Source: Halovivax sp.
GTDB lineage: Archaea > Halobacteriota > Halobacteria > Halobacteriales > Natrialbaceae
NCBI GenBank assembly: GCA_007119345.1
Contig: SKPV01000221.1
Coordinates: 1-21,596, forward strand
Direction of reading: 5' to 3'
DNA length: 21,596 bases
The notes under the pieces were generated by a model. That model searched no databases. It worked only from the letters and a program-made list of their open reading frames with translations, and was not told the DNA's origin. The position numbers and the translations under genes were made by a program. This document shows positions 1 to 5,562 of the stretch, piece after piece; positions within the stretch are counted from its first letter, which is position 1, and every line of letters starts with the position of its first letter.

Positions 1-600
1 ACCCGACTGCTGTTCGTCGGCGGCTTCGCGCTCGTGTTCGCCATCGCGGTCCTGGCGGGCACGTACTACCGGGGCGTGTTCACCTTCCTGCCGGACGTCC
101 TCGCCGGGCTTCCCGTCCTCGAACCCGTCGACGTCGGCGAGGAGACGTTCGAACCCGGCCAGTACGTCTACGTCGGCTTGCTGCTGATCGGCGCCGTCGG
201 CCAGTACGTCGGCGGGACGCTGAGCGATCGCCGCGCACCCGAACGGCTGATCGTCCTCGCGCTCCTCGCCCTGCTCGTCGTGACCCTCCTGTTCCCGCTC
301 GCGACCGCGGCCGGCCTCGCGGCGACGCTGCTCGTCTGCGCCGCGCTCGGCTTTTTCGTCTACATGGAGGCGCCGATCCACCAGGCGCTGATCGGCGAGT
401 ACGCCGCCGCCGACGTCCAGGGGCTCTCCTTCGGCGTCACCTACCTCGGCGTCTTCGGGATCGGCGCCGTCGGGGCCTCGATCGCCGGGATCGCCCTCAC
501 CTACGGCGGGACCGGACTCCTGTTCGCCTCGCTCGCCGCGTTCCCGGCGCTCGGCGTCCTGCTGGCCGCGGTGCTGCTCGTTCGGCACCGACGCCGTTGA
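1..600 (+). CDS. MFS-type transporter, C-terminal part (5' truncated by window edge)
   Basis: The reading frame is open from base 1, so the true start lies upstream. 199 residues are visible. They form about six hydrophobic segments separated by short loops, as in the C-terminal half of a major facilitator superfamily transporter. A loop after the second segment reads GGTLSDRRAPERL, which matches the conserved cytoplasmic G-x-L-(S/A)-D-R loop of the family and is followed by a long Leu/Val/Ala helix. The protein ends in a basic tail (RHRRR), a typical cytoplasmic end. It is an integral cytoplasmic-membrane protein, presumably a secondary transporter. Substrate and direction cannot be told from this half. 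The stop codon (598-600) is followed directly by a tandem repeat and then a TIGR00725-like gene on the same strand. Confidence 0.85.
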   Translation, partial: TRLLFVGGFALVFAIAVLAGTYYRGVFTFLPDVLAGLPVLEPVDVGEETFEPGQYVYVGLLLIGAVGQYVGGTLSDRRAPERLIVLALLALLVVTLLFPLATAAGLAATLLVCAALGFFVYMEAPIHQALIGEYAAADVQGLSFGVTYLGVFGIGAVGASIAGIALTYGGTGLLFASLAAFPALGVLLAAVLLVRHRRR

Positions 601-610
601 GTGACCGGAG

Positions 611-700
611 GACCGTCTCGGGCCGCGGGGCCGTCTCGGGTCGCGGGACCGTCTCGGGTCGCGGGACCGTCTCGGGCCACGGGACCGTCTCGGGCCGCGG
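611..700 (+). repeat. 18-bp tandem repeat, five copies
   Basis: Five head-to-tail units start at 611, 629, 647, 665 and 683, with consensus gaccgtctcgggycgcgg. They differ at only one to three positions. The array lies between the MFS stop codon and the next gene's start. As 18 is a multiple of three, the array stays open in the frame of the downstream gene and would encode repeats of Gly-Pro-Ser-Arg-Ala/Val-Ala/Thr if a GTG at 601 were used. I think it is untranslated because a TATA-like box and an internal ATG follow it. Confidence 0.95.
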
Positions 701-713
701 GGATCGAATCCGC

Positions 714-720
714 CATTACG
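714..720 (+). promoter_or_regulatory. TATA-like box for the TIGR00725-like gene
   Basis: The A/T-containing heptamer cattacg is centred about 25 nt upstream of the ATG at 742. This is the usual spacing for a haloarchaeal leaderless transcript. It supports ATG 742 over the in-frame GTG at 601. Confidence 0.4.
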
Positions 721-741
721 CTCGCCGCCCCTGCGTTCGGT

Positions 742-1194
742 ATGCGCGTCAGCGTCATCGGCGGCGGAACGATCACGGACGAACAGGCGGACCTGGCCGA
801 GGCCGTCGGCCGGGAGCTCGGCCGCCGGGGACACGCCGTCGTCTGCGGCGGCCGCGGCGGAACCATGGAGGCGGTCTGTCGGGGCGCGAAATCCGAAGGC
901 GGGGAGACGATCGGCATCCTTCCGGGCCCGAACCGGGAGGCGGCCAACCCGCACGTCGACGTCGTCGTCGCGACCGGACTCGGCCACGCGCGCAACGCGC
1001 TCGTCCCGCTGAACGGTGACGGCGTGATCGCGCTCTCGGGCGGCCCCGGCACGCTCACCGAGATCGGCTTCGCGGCGATCCACGACCGGCCCGTGGTCGG
1101 CCTCGACACTCACGAGGTCGCGGGACTCGAGATCGAGACGGCCGCGGACCCGGCGGCGGCGGTCGAGCTGCTGGAGGGGGCGCTGAGCGGGTGA
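742..1194 (+). CDS. TIGR00725 / LOG-like Rossmann-fold nucleotide-binding protein
   Basis: This 150-residue protein starts with a short beta strand and glycine-rich loop (VSVIGGGT, residues 3-10). It continues with GGRGGTMEA (36-44) and GILPGPN (58-64), and carries the family hallmark GGPGTLTEIG at 100-109. That motif is shared by the LOG/lysine-decarboxylase-like (SLOG) superfamily, which binds nucleotides or nucleotide-linked ligands. The length and motif order fit the TIGR00725 subgroup of about 150-160 residues. Some relatives are described as molybdenum-cofactor carrier-like, but the ligand here is unknown. It is probably cytosolic. ATG 742 is chosen because the fold begins there and a TATA-like box lies about 25 nt upstream. 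The in-frame extension back to 601 only translates the 18-bp tandem repeat. Confidence 0.8.
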   Translation: MRVSVIGGGTITDEQADLAEAVGRELGRRGHAVVCGGRGGTMEAVCRGAKSEGGETIGILPGPNREAANPHVDVVVATGLGHARNALVPLNGDGVIALSGGPGTLTEIGFAAIHDRPVVGLDTHEVAGLEIETAADPAAAVELLEGALSG

Positions 1195-1244
1195 CGGCTC
1201 GGGGACCGCCGCGGGTCGGCCGCCCGGATGCGACCCGACACGCT

Positions 1245-1250
1245 CAATTT
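1245..1250 (+). promoter_or_regulatory. TATA-like box for the GNAT gene
   Basis: The hexamer caattt lies in very GC-rich sequence, centred about 25 nt upstream of the ATG at 1272, and fits a leaderless start. Confidence 0.4.
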
Positions 1251-1271
1251 CCCGCCCTCCGAGTCCCGGAT

Positions 1272-1700
1272 ATGATCGACGTCGGCGCACCCGACGGCTA
1301 CGAGATCCGCGAGGAACTCCCCGACCCCGAGACGTTCGCTCGCCTCCGCGAGGCGGCCGACATGGCACCGCGGTCGACGGCGGGGATCGAGCGAGGCCTC
1401 CCGAACTCGCTGTACGGCGTCGTCGCCGTCCACGAGCCGACCGAGGCGGTCGTCGGGATGGGCCGCGTGGTTGGCGACGACGGCACCGTCTACCAGATCT
1501 CCGACATGGCCGTCCACCCCGACCACCAGGGACGGGGCGTGGGCACCGCGGTCACGACCGCGCTCGACCGGTGGGTGACCGAGACCGCCCCGCCGCGAGC
1601 GTACGTCAACCTGCTGGCGGACGTCGACGGCTTCTACGAGCGCTTCGGCTTCGCGGAGACCAGGCCCGCCTCGAAGGGGATGTTCAAGCGGACGGAGTGA
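1272..1700 (+). CDS. GNAT-family N-acetyltransferase
   Basis: This 142-residue protein has the single-domain GNAT layout. The acetyl-CoA-binding motif A is clear: a beta strand ISDMAVHP (residues 76-83) leads into QGRGVG (86-91), matching the (Q/R)xxGx(G/A) pyrophosphate loop. A motif-B-like FYERFGF follows at 121-127. The family transfers an acetyl group from acetyl-CoA to an amine, and this gene has no feature that names the acceptor. It is probably cytosolic. The ATG at 1272 was chosen because the domain begins there and a TATA-like box precedes it. An upstream in-frame GTG at 1191 overlaps the preceding stop and adds only Arg/Pro-rich residues. The gene converges on the lipoprotein at 1871. 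Confidence 0.85.
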   Translation: MIDVGAPDGYEIREELPDPETFARLREAADMAPRSTAGIERGLPNSLYGVVAVHEPTEAVVGMGRVVGDDGTVYQISDMAVHPDHQGRGVGTAVTTALDRWVTETAPPRAYVNLLADVDGFYERFGFAETRPASKGMFKRTE

Positions 1701-1870
1701 GTCGGGCCGCCGTCGCCCGCGAATCGCCGGCCGACCCCCACCGCCGCCGTCGAACCGTCGAAACGGACGGCGCCTACCGCTGCCGTCGCCCCTTCGAAAC
1801 GGACGCCGACGGCAACGAAACGACGCGGTCGGCCGATCGACGGGACGGGGGTTCGACGCGCGTTCCGCGG

Positions 1871-2599
1871 CTACATATCCGCCGCCGCTCCCCGGTCGTC
1901 CGGCCACCAGCCGCCGGCGTCGAAACACGGGAGCGGCTCCCCGCGGTCCCATCCGCCGGTCCAGATCGAAACGTCGTCGTTCCGGATCTGCACCTCCGTA
2001 TCGCCTCCCGCCGGGGTGACGGGGAGCGTTTCCGTGCGCGCCGTCCGATCGTCGACGTCGATCGTCACGTCGTAGTCCCCCAGTTCCGAGGAGATCGGGA
2101 CGCGTTCGGTCGAATCCGCGGCGACGGTCGCGGATTCCTCCCGGAGACTGCGATCCTCGTCGACGGCCGCGATCGACACGGCGACGTCGACCGTTTCCTC
2201 GGTCCGGTTGCGAAGGATCAGCGCGACCCGCGAACCCAGGGAGGGCGCCGCTTTCTCGAACGAGAGGACGGTGGTACCGTCCTCCGTCGCGATCCGCGAC
2301 TCGTAATACTCGCTCCCCTCCCCCAGCGCGTACCCTCGCTCGTCGTGGCCGGCGTACCAGAGGATCGCGTCCCGCTCGACCGCGTCGTCGTAATAGAGCT
2401 CTCCGTCGGTTTCGTACGCTCCGTCCGCGAACGCGGCGTCCACTTCGTTCGCGACTTCCACGGGGAGCATGACGTACGGAACGAAGTCGGCGGTACAGGT
2501 CACGGTATCCGGTGGCCCGCCCGCGCCGATGCGATCGAGACATCCGACGAGACCGGCGGCCGAAACCCCGGTTGCCGCGAGCACGGTTCGCCGCATCAT
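1871..2599 (-). CDS. Putative haloarchaeal lipoprotein of unknown function
   Basis: The 242-residue product begins MMRRTVLAATG and reaches a lipobox LVGC at residues 17-20. It therefore looks like an exported, lipid-anchored protein, possibly sent by the Tat route given the paired arginines. The mature part is acidic and predicted mainly beta. It contains hydrophobic/acidic strands such as RVALILRNRTEETVDVAVSI and ends with a Trp/Gly-rich tail. No enzyme motif is visible and I do not recognise a family. The adjacent ATG codons at 2594-2599 give a start that places the lipobox correctly. Longer in-frame extension upstream is only Arg-rich translated intergenic DNA. A TATA-like cattt lies about 27 nt upstream, and a perfect palindrome (2611-2622) sits between it and the start. 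Confidence 0.75.
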   Translation of the reverse strand: MMRRTVLAATGVSAAGLVGCLDRIGAGGPPDTVTCTADFVPYVMLPVEVANEVDAAFADGAYETDGELYYDDAVERDAILWYAGHDERGYALGEGSEYYESRIATEDGTTVLSFEKAAPSLGSRVALILRNRTEETVDVAVSIAAVDEDRSLREESATVAADSTERVPISSELGDYDVTIDVDDRTARTETLPVTPAGGDTEVQIRNDDVSIWTGGWDRGEPLPCFDAGGWWPDDRGAAADM

Positions 2600-2610
2600 G
2601 TGTTGGAAAC

Positions 2611-2622
2611 CCGACCGGTCGG
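2611..2622. promoter_or_regulatory. 12-bp palindrome between TATA-like box and lipoprotein start
   Basis: The sequence ccgaccggtcgg is a perfect inverted repeat located 12-23 nt upstream of the minus-strand start at 2599, between the likely TATA box (around 2622-2630) and the start codon. This is an operator-like position. The regulator is unknown, and GC-rich palindromes of this size also arise by chance. Confidence 0.3.
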
Positions 2623-2711
2623 CAAATGTCTTGTGGAACCGAGCGGGGTGCGGCGCGCCGTCACCGCCGTCGGCGAACCCGATTACCTCCGGCGGCCGCG
2701 ACTCGCGCGTT

Positions 2712-2738
2712 CGAGGACCTCGGTTCGCACGATCCTCG
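2712..2738. repeat. Degenerate hairpin of the TC-NN-TNC-NN-TC family
   Basis: The left arm is cgaggacc and the right arm gatcctcg. Six outer pairs, one mismatch and one inner pair enclose an 11-nt apex tcggttcgcac. The geometry is the same as that of the perfect hairpins at 5083-5111 and 5125-5153, but the apex has decayed. Confidence 0.55.
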
Positions 2739-2777
2739 CTCTGCTCACGGCTCCCGCCGGTCGACGTTCGCTTCTCC

Positions 2778-2821
2778 GCGGTTCTCGCTAGCGGCGCTCG
2801 CGTCGAACCGCGCGCCGCTCG
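2778..2821. repeat. 44-bp direct repeat, copy 1
   Basis: This copy matches copy 2 (2911-2954) at 43 of 44 positions; the only difference is cta versus ctc near the start. The copies are 133 bp apart. Each contains the inverted arms cgcggttc and gaaccgcg around a roughly 20-nt loop. Confidence 0.95.
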
Positions 2822-2910
2822 CGGGTCCGGTGATCCTCGCAGGACGGGGTCTCTCGGCGCTCGCGGCTCCCTGCGGTCACCGCTCGCGTATCCGAGGAAC
2901 CTCGCTGCGC

Positions 2911-2954
2911 GCGGTTCTCGCTCGCGGCGCTCGCGTCGAACCGCGCGCCGCTCG
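2911..2954. repeat. 44-bp direct repeat, copy 2, nested in a larger inverted repeat
   Basis: This is the second copy of the 44-bp repeat. Together with the bases on its left it forms a perfect 11-bp stem (2907-2917 with 2938-2948). That stem lies inside a second perfect 9-bp stem, cgaggaacc (2893-2901) with ggttcctcg (2954-2962), so one palindrome is enclosed in another. Confidence 0.85.
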
Positions 2955-3003
2955 GTTCCTCGCATTCGCAGCCTTTTCGACGCCGTAGCCCGTTGGCACC
3001 CAC

Positions 3004-3744
3004 ATGAGCGAGACGGACGACGACGGAGGGATCGACAAGGAGGCCCTCCGGGAGGAACTCAGGGAGAAGTACGAGCGCGACGAGCGCGAGCGGGAGGCCA
3101 CCCAGCGGATGAGCGACCTCCTGTTGAAGGGCGCGACGATGACCAACACCCACTGCGGGACCTGCGGCGACCCCTTCTTCCAGCAGGACGGGACGACCTT
3201 CTGTCCGAGCTGTCACGGCGGTCCCGAGGGGGTCGAAGCCTCGGTCGGGGAGGCCGGAGACGGATCGACCCCGCCTGCCGCGGACCTGCCGGCGACCGAT
3301 GCCGTTGACGGCGACGCCGCTGACGTGAACGCCGCTGATAGGGACGCCGCCGGTGGGAACGCCGCGGCGGACCGGCCGGCGACCGATCGCGGAGCGGTCG
3401 ACGACGACCGCACGGCGGAATCCGAGCCGGGCGCGCGGCCGTCCGCGGACGACGTCCGGTCGTTCGATGCCGCGGAGTCGCCGGCGAATCCGGGCGTCGA
3501 AGGCGAGCCGGCCGGTTCCTCCGGCGACCGCGCGGACCGAAGCCCGGGTCACGGGCCGGACGGGATCCGCCCCGCGACCGGCGGTCGCGTGGTCGGCGAC
3601 CTCGCCGGCGCCCGCGACTCGCTCGTCGCCGCGCTGGAGCGCTTCTCCCGCGAAGCGGCCGAAACCGACGACCCGCGCTACGCCCGCGAGTGCCTCCAGG
3701 CGGCGCGCGAGGCGGCCGAGGCGCTTGCGGCGCTGGGGCGGTGA
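3004..3744 (+). CDS. Sjogren/scleroderma autoantigen 1-type zinc-ribbon protein
   Basis: The N-terminal 75 residues carry a charged helix (12-34) and then MSDLLLKGATMTNTHC. This precedes a zinc ribbon with Cys51-x2-Cys54 and Cys67-x2-Cys70 (CGTC and CPSC). The combination is diagnostic of the archaeal/eukaryotic autoantigen p27-type family (PF06677-like). The molecular role of that family is not established; the ribbon suggests nucleic-acid or protein binding. Residues 75-200 form a low-complexity acidic linker with short imperfect repeats (DAADVNAADRDAAG), probably disordered. A C-terminal helical segment (200-246), which includes a Cys, resembles a small helical hairpin. ATG 3004 directly precedes the conserved helix. 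A weak TATA-like ccttttc lies about 28 nt upstream, and a hairpin cluster ends at 2962. Confidence 0.85.
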   Translation: MSETDDDGGIDKEALREELREKYERDEREREATQRMSDLLLKGATMTNTHCGTCGDPFFQQDGTTFCPSCHGGPEGVEASVGEAGDGSTPPAADLPATDAVDGDAADVNAADRDAAGGNAAADRPATDRGAVDDDRTAESEPGARPSADDVRSFDAAESPANPGVEGEPAGSSGDRADRSPGHGPDGIRPATGGRVVGDLAGARDSLVAALERFSREAAETDDPRYARECLQAAREAAEALAALGR

Positions 3745-3775
3745 CCGACGCTCGTCGTACGCTCGTCGTTTTCGT

Positions 3776-4744
3776 TCAACGCCACCGATCCCGGCAGGAG
3801 TCGAGCGTCTCGTCGACGTACTCAACCAGGAATTCCGCGATCTCGCGCGTCTCCTCGTGAATTCCGCGCTGTGTGGCGAGCGAGTCGAAGTGCGACGCGG
3901 CCACGAACGCGCGGTAGGACTCGCCTCGATCGTCGAACCCGTCGGGGAGCGGCCGGACGGATTCGTAGGCGCTCCGGAATTGCGCTTCGGCGTCGTCGGG
4001 CTGCTTCCAGTTGCCGCCAACGAATAGCGGCACCGCGGTCCGCCAGTAGTCCCACTCGGGACTCCCGGCGAGGGCGTGCTCGAAGTCGATCACGCACGTC
4101 GGCTCGCCGTCCGCCACCGCGACGTGGTCCGGAGTGAACCAGCCGTGGAGGAGCGGTGCCGACCCCTCCTCGAGCACGTCGAAGCGATCGGCGTGCGCTC
4201 GTAGAAACTCCCGCGCCCCGGCGACCGCGTTCGCGTATCCGGTCCCCGCGACCGATCGCTCGTAGACGGCCAGCTGGTCGTCGAGGGCGTCGGGCCAGGT
4301 CGCGTCGACCGCCGCCTCGACCCGGAGGCCACTCGCGGAATCGGTCGGATCGCCGTCGACCGCCAGCAGTCCGGGTCGATCGAACGTCGCCTCCTCGTGG
4401 AGCCGCGCCAGGGTGCGTCCGGCCGCCCGGAGCCACCCCTCGCGAAGTCGCTTCTCGTCGTCCGGGACGTCGCCCGGCGCCTCCTCGCGGTAGGCCGCGA
4501 CGAACCAGTCCTCGCCCACGTCGAGCACGTCGGGGACCGGGATCGAGGTCTCGCGACCGACGCGTCGGAGCGCGCGCCCTTCGACGCCGGCGGATCCCCG
4601 CGGTGCGACCGACACTTTGCAGACGGCCCGCCGCCCGTCGAACTCGATCTCGTACACCTCGTGGGGCGGCACGTCGTGGAGCGTGCGCAGGACCTCGAGG
4701 TCCCGACCTCTCGCCTCGATCGCCGCCAGGATTCGTTCGTTCAT
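3776..4744 (-). CDS. Aminoglycoside-phosphotransferase-fold protein, atypical catalytic loop
   Basis: This 322-residue protein has the APH/choline-kinase-like layout. An N-lobe strand pair contains AVCKVS (candidate ATP lysine Lys43), and a hinge and helix GRTLARLHEE follow (109-118). The catalytic-loop region reads LLHGWFTPDHVAV (198-210), and the metal-binding segment is VIDFEHA (218-224, Asp220). The family consensus for the catalytic loop is HGDxxxxN. Here the positions of the catalytic Asp and the metal-binding Asn are Trp202 and His207. Family members phosphorylate small hydroxylated molecules with ATP or GTP. With this loop the protein may be inactive, or may use unusual chemistry. ATG 4744 is preferred over GTG 4750 because it directly starts the conserved helix. 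It converges on the autoantigen gene with a 31-bp gap. Confidence 0.75.
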   Translation of the reverse strand: MNERILAAIEARGRDLEVLRTLHDVPPHEVYEIEFDGRRAVCKVSVAPRGSAGVEGRALRRVGRETSIPVPDVLDVGEDWFVAAYREEAPGDVPDDEKRLREGWLRAAGRTLARLHEEATFDRPGLLAVDGDPTDSASGLRVEAAVDATWPDALDDQLAVYERSVAGTGYANAVAGAREFLRAHADRFDVLEEGSAPLLHGWFTPDHVAVADGEPTCVIDFEHALAGSPEWDYWRTAVPLFVGGNWKQPDDAEAQFRSAYESVRPLPDGFDDRGESYRAFVAASHFDSLATQRGIHEETREIAEFLVEYVDETLDSCRDRWR

Positions 4745-4805
4745 CGGCACGATTTCGTAGGATTCGGGGGGTACAAGTTCTGACGCTACCGTACAGCGTT
4801 ACCAC

Positions 4806-4815
4806 AAGACCTATC
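4806..4815 (+). promoter_or_regulatory. Exact copy of the hisI core-promoter decamer, no gene attached
   Basis: The decamer aagacctatc at 4806-4815 is identical to 5161-5170, which contains the proposed hisI TATA box. No start codon follows at leaderless spacing. If it is functional, it would drive a transcript starting near 4840 and running through the hairpins toward hisI. Confidence 0.35.
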
Positions 4816-5053
4816 AATTCAAGTGCCCTAGTCGGGATCGAGACTCCGTTTCTACGAGCGACTGCCCTCCGCCCAGCTGTCGGCTCGTGACCCGTATTGG
4901 GGCCACGATCGGCCGTCCCGTCGATTCCACGATCCCGGGCGTGACGGCCGCTCGAAGCCGCGGACGACCCGGACGGCGACGGTGAAAACGGACGTCCGGT
5001 AAACCGATGACCACCGAACCGGCTGGAACGGGGCCGGCCGGAGTGCCCGCTCA

Positions 5054-5072
5054 CGGCTCACTTCGTTCGCCG
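5054..5072. repeat. Short hairpin of the TC-NN-TNC-NN-TC family (4-bp stem)
   Basis: The arms cggc and gccg enclose the 11-nt apex tcacttcgttc. The inner pairs A3-T9 and C4-G8 are preserved. Confidence 0.6.
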
Positions 5073-5082
5073 CTCGCCACAT

Positions 5083-5111
5083 CGAGACGGCTCGTTGCAC
5101 TCGCCGTCTCG
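5083..5111. repeat. Perfect 9-bp hairpin with 11-nt apex
   Basis: The arms cgagacggc (5083-5091) and gccgtctcg (5103-5111) pair perfectly around the apex tcgttgcactc (5092-5102). Inside the apex, G3-C9 and T4-A8 are complementary. Confidence 0.9.
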
Positions 5112-5124
5112 CCGTTCGCAATCC

Positions 5125-5153
5125 CGAGGCGGTTCGCTACGCTCACCGCCTCG
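5125..5153. repeat. Perfect 9-bp hairpin with 11-nt apex, adjoining the hisI promoter
   Basis: The arms cgaggcggt (5125-5133) and accgcctcg (5145-5153) pair perfectly around tcgctacgctc (5134-5144), with inner pairs G3-C9 and C4-G8. It ends 41 nt before the hisI ATG. Confidence 0.9.
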
Positions 5154-5164
5154 CCGACAAAAGA

Positions 5165-5170
5165 CCTATC
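5165..5170 (+). promoter_or_regulatory. TATA-like box for hisI
   Basis: The hexamer cctatc is centred 27 nt upstream of the ATG at 5195 and preceded by an A-rich caaaaga. The spacing fits a leaderless transcript. It decides the start in favour of ATG 5195 over GTG 5174, which would fall within 10 nt of the TATA box. Confidence 0.6.
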
Positions 5171-5194
5171 GCCGTGACGAACCACCCCTCGGAC

Positions 5195-5560
5195 ATGAAC
5201 GACCTCGAGGTCGACTTCGGCGACGACGGACTGGTCCCCGCCGTCGCCCAGGACGCCGATTCGGGTGAGGTGCTGATGCTCGCGTACGTCTCGCCCGAGG
5301 CGCTCGCGCGCACTAGGGAGACCGGACTGGCCCACTACCACTCCCGGAGCCGGGACGAACTTTGGCAGAAGGGACGTTCGAGCGGCCACGTCCAGCGCGT
5401 CGAGGACGTTCGCGTCGACTGCGACGCCGACGCCCTCCTCTACGTCGTCGAGCAGGCGGGCGGCGCCTGTCACTCCGGCCACCGGTCGTGCTTCTACCGG
5501 ACCGTCGACGGCGAGCGGGTGGGCGAGCGCGTCTTCGATCCCGAGGCCGTCTACGAGTGA
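5195..5560 (+). CDS. hisI: Phosphoribosyl-AMP cyclohydrolase
   Basis: HisI opens the purine ring of phosphoribosyl-AMP in the third step of histidine biosynthesis, in the cytosol. The 121-residue product is the usual length for a stand-alone archaeal enzyme. It carries AVAQDADSGEVLMLAYV (16-32), HYHSRSRDELWQKG (47-60) and SGHVQRV (63-69). The metal cluster is complete: DCDAD at 75-79 (Asp75, Cys76, Asp77, Asp79) plus Cys92 and Cys99. That spacing equals the zinc/magnesium ligand spacing known for the family. ATG 5195 is chosen from the TATA spacing and the conserved N-terminus. The next gene starts 2 nt after the stop, so the two are probably co-transcribed. No other his gene is in the window; scattered his genes are common in haloarchaea. 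Confidence 0.95.
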   Translation: MNDLEVDFGDDGLVPAVAQDADSGEVLMLAYVSPEALARTRETGLAHYHSRSRDELWQKGRSSGHVQRVEDVRVDCDADALLYVVEQAGGACHSGHRSCFYRTVDGERVGERVFDPEAVYE

Positions 5561-5562
5561 CC

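Larger units (their letters stand above)
2600..3003. other. Divergent intergenic region with hairpins and a nested repeat
   Basis: This 404-bp stretch separates the minus-strand lipoprotein from the plus-strand autoantigen-type gene. I find no convincing gene in it. It holds the lipoprotein promoter, then from 2712 a dense series of short inverted repeats and a 44-bp direct repeat (2778-2821 and 2911-2954). The last hairpin arm ends at 2962, 41 nt before the ATG at 3004. Open frames through it translate to Arg/Ser/Ala-rich sequence, as expected for non-coding GC-rich DNA. Confidence 0.75.
4745..5194. other. Divergent intergenic region with orphan promoter-like site and hairpins
   Basis: This 450-bp stretch separates the phosphotransferase-like gene (minus) from hisI (plus). 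No open frame here has a recognisable domain. The minus-strand gene's promoter probably lies around 4771-4778 (cttgtacc on that strand). A second promoter-like element occurs at 4806-4815, and three hairpins occupy 5054-5153. Between 4816 and 5050 I see nothing I can name. Confidence 0.7.

Noticed and set aside
611..700. CRISPR array
   Set aside because: The units are 18 bp and directly adjacent, with no unique spacers; this is a simple tandem repeat. The other arrays (10096, 12713, 13943) fail for the same reason.
601..741. GTG 601 as start of the TIGR00725-like gene
   Set aside because: The extension encodes only the tandem repeat. A TATA-like box and ATG 742 lie exactly where the conserved fold begins. 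It is kept as a low-probability alternative in the findings.
4816..4850. A tRNA-like stretch (gtgccctagtcggg)
   Set aside because: I could not pair an acceptor stem, anticodon arm or T arm around it.
4852..5121. Overlapping minus-strand frames of 66-89 codons upstream of hisI
   Set aside because: They are basic and Arg-rich, contrary to halophilic proteins, and run through the hairpins. They are most likely non-coding shadows.
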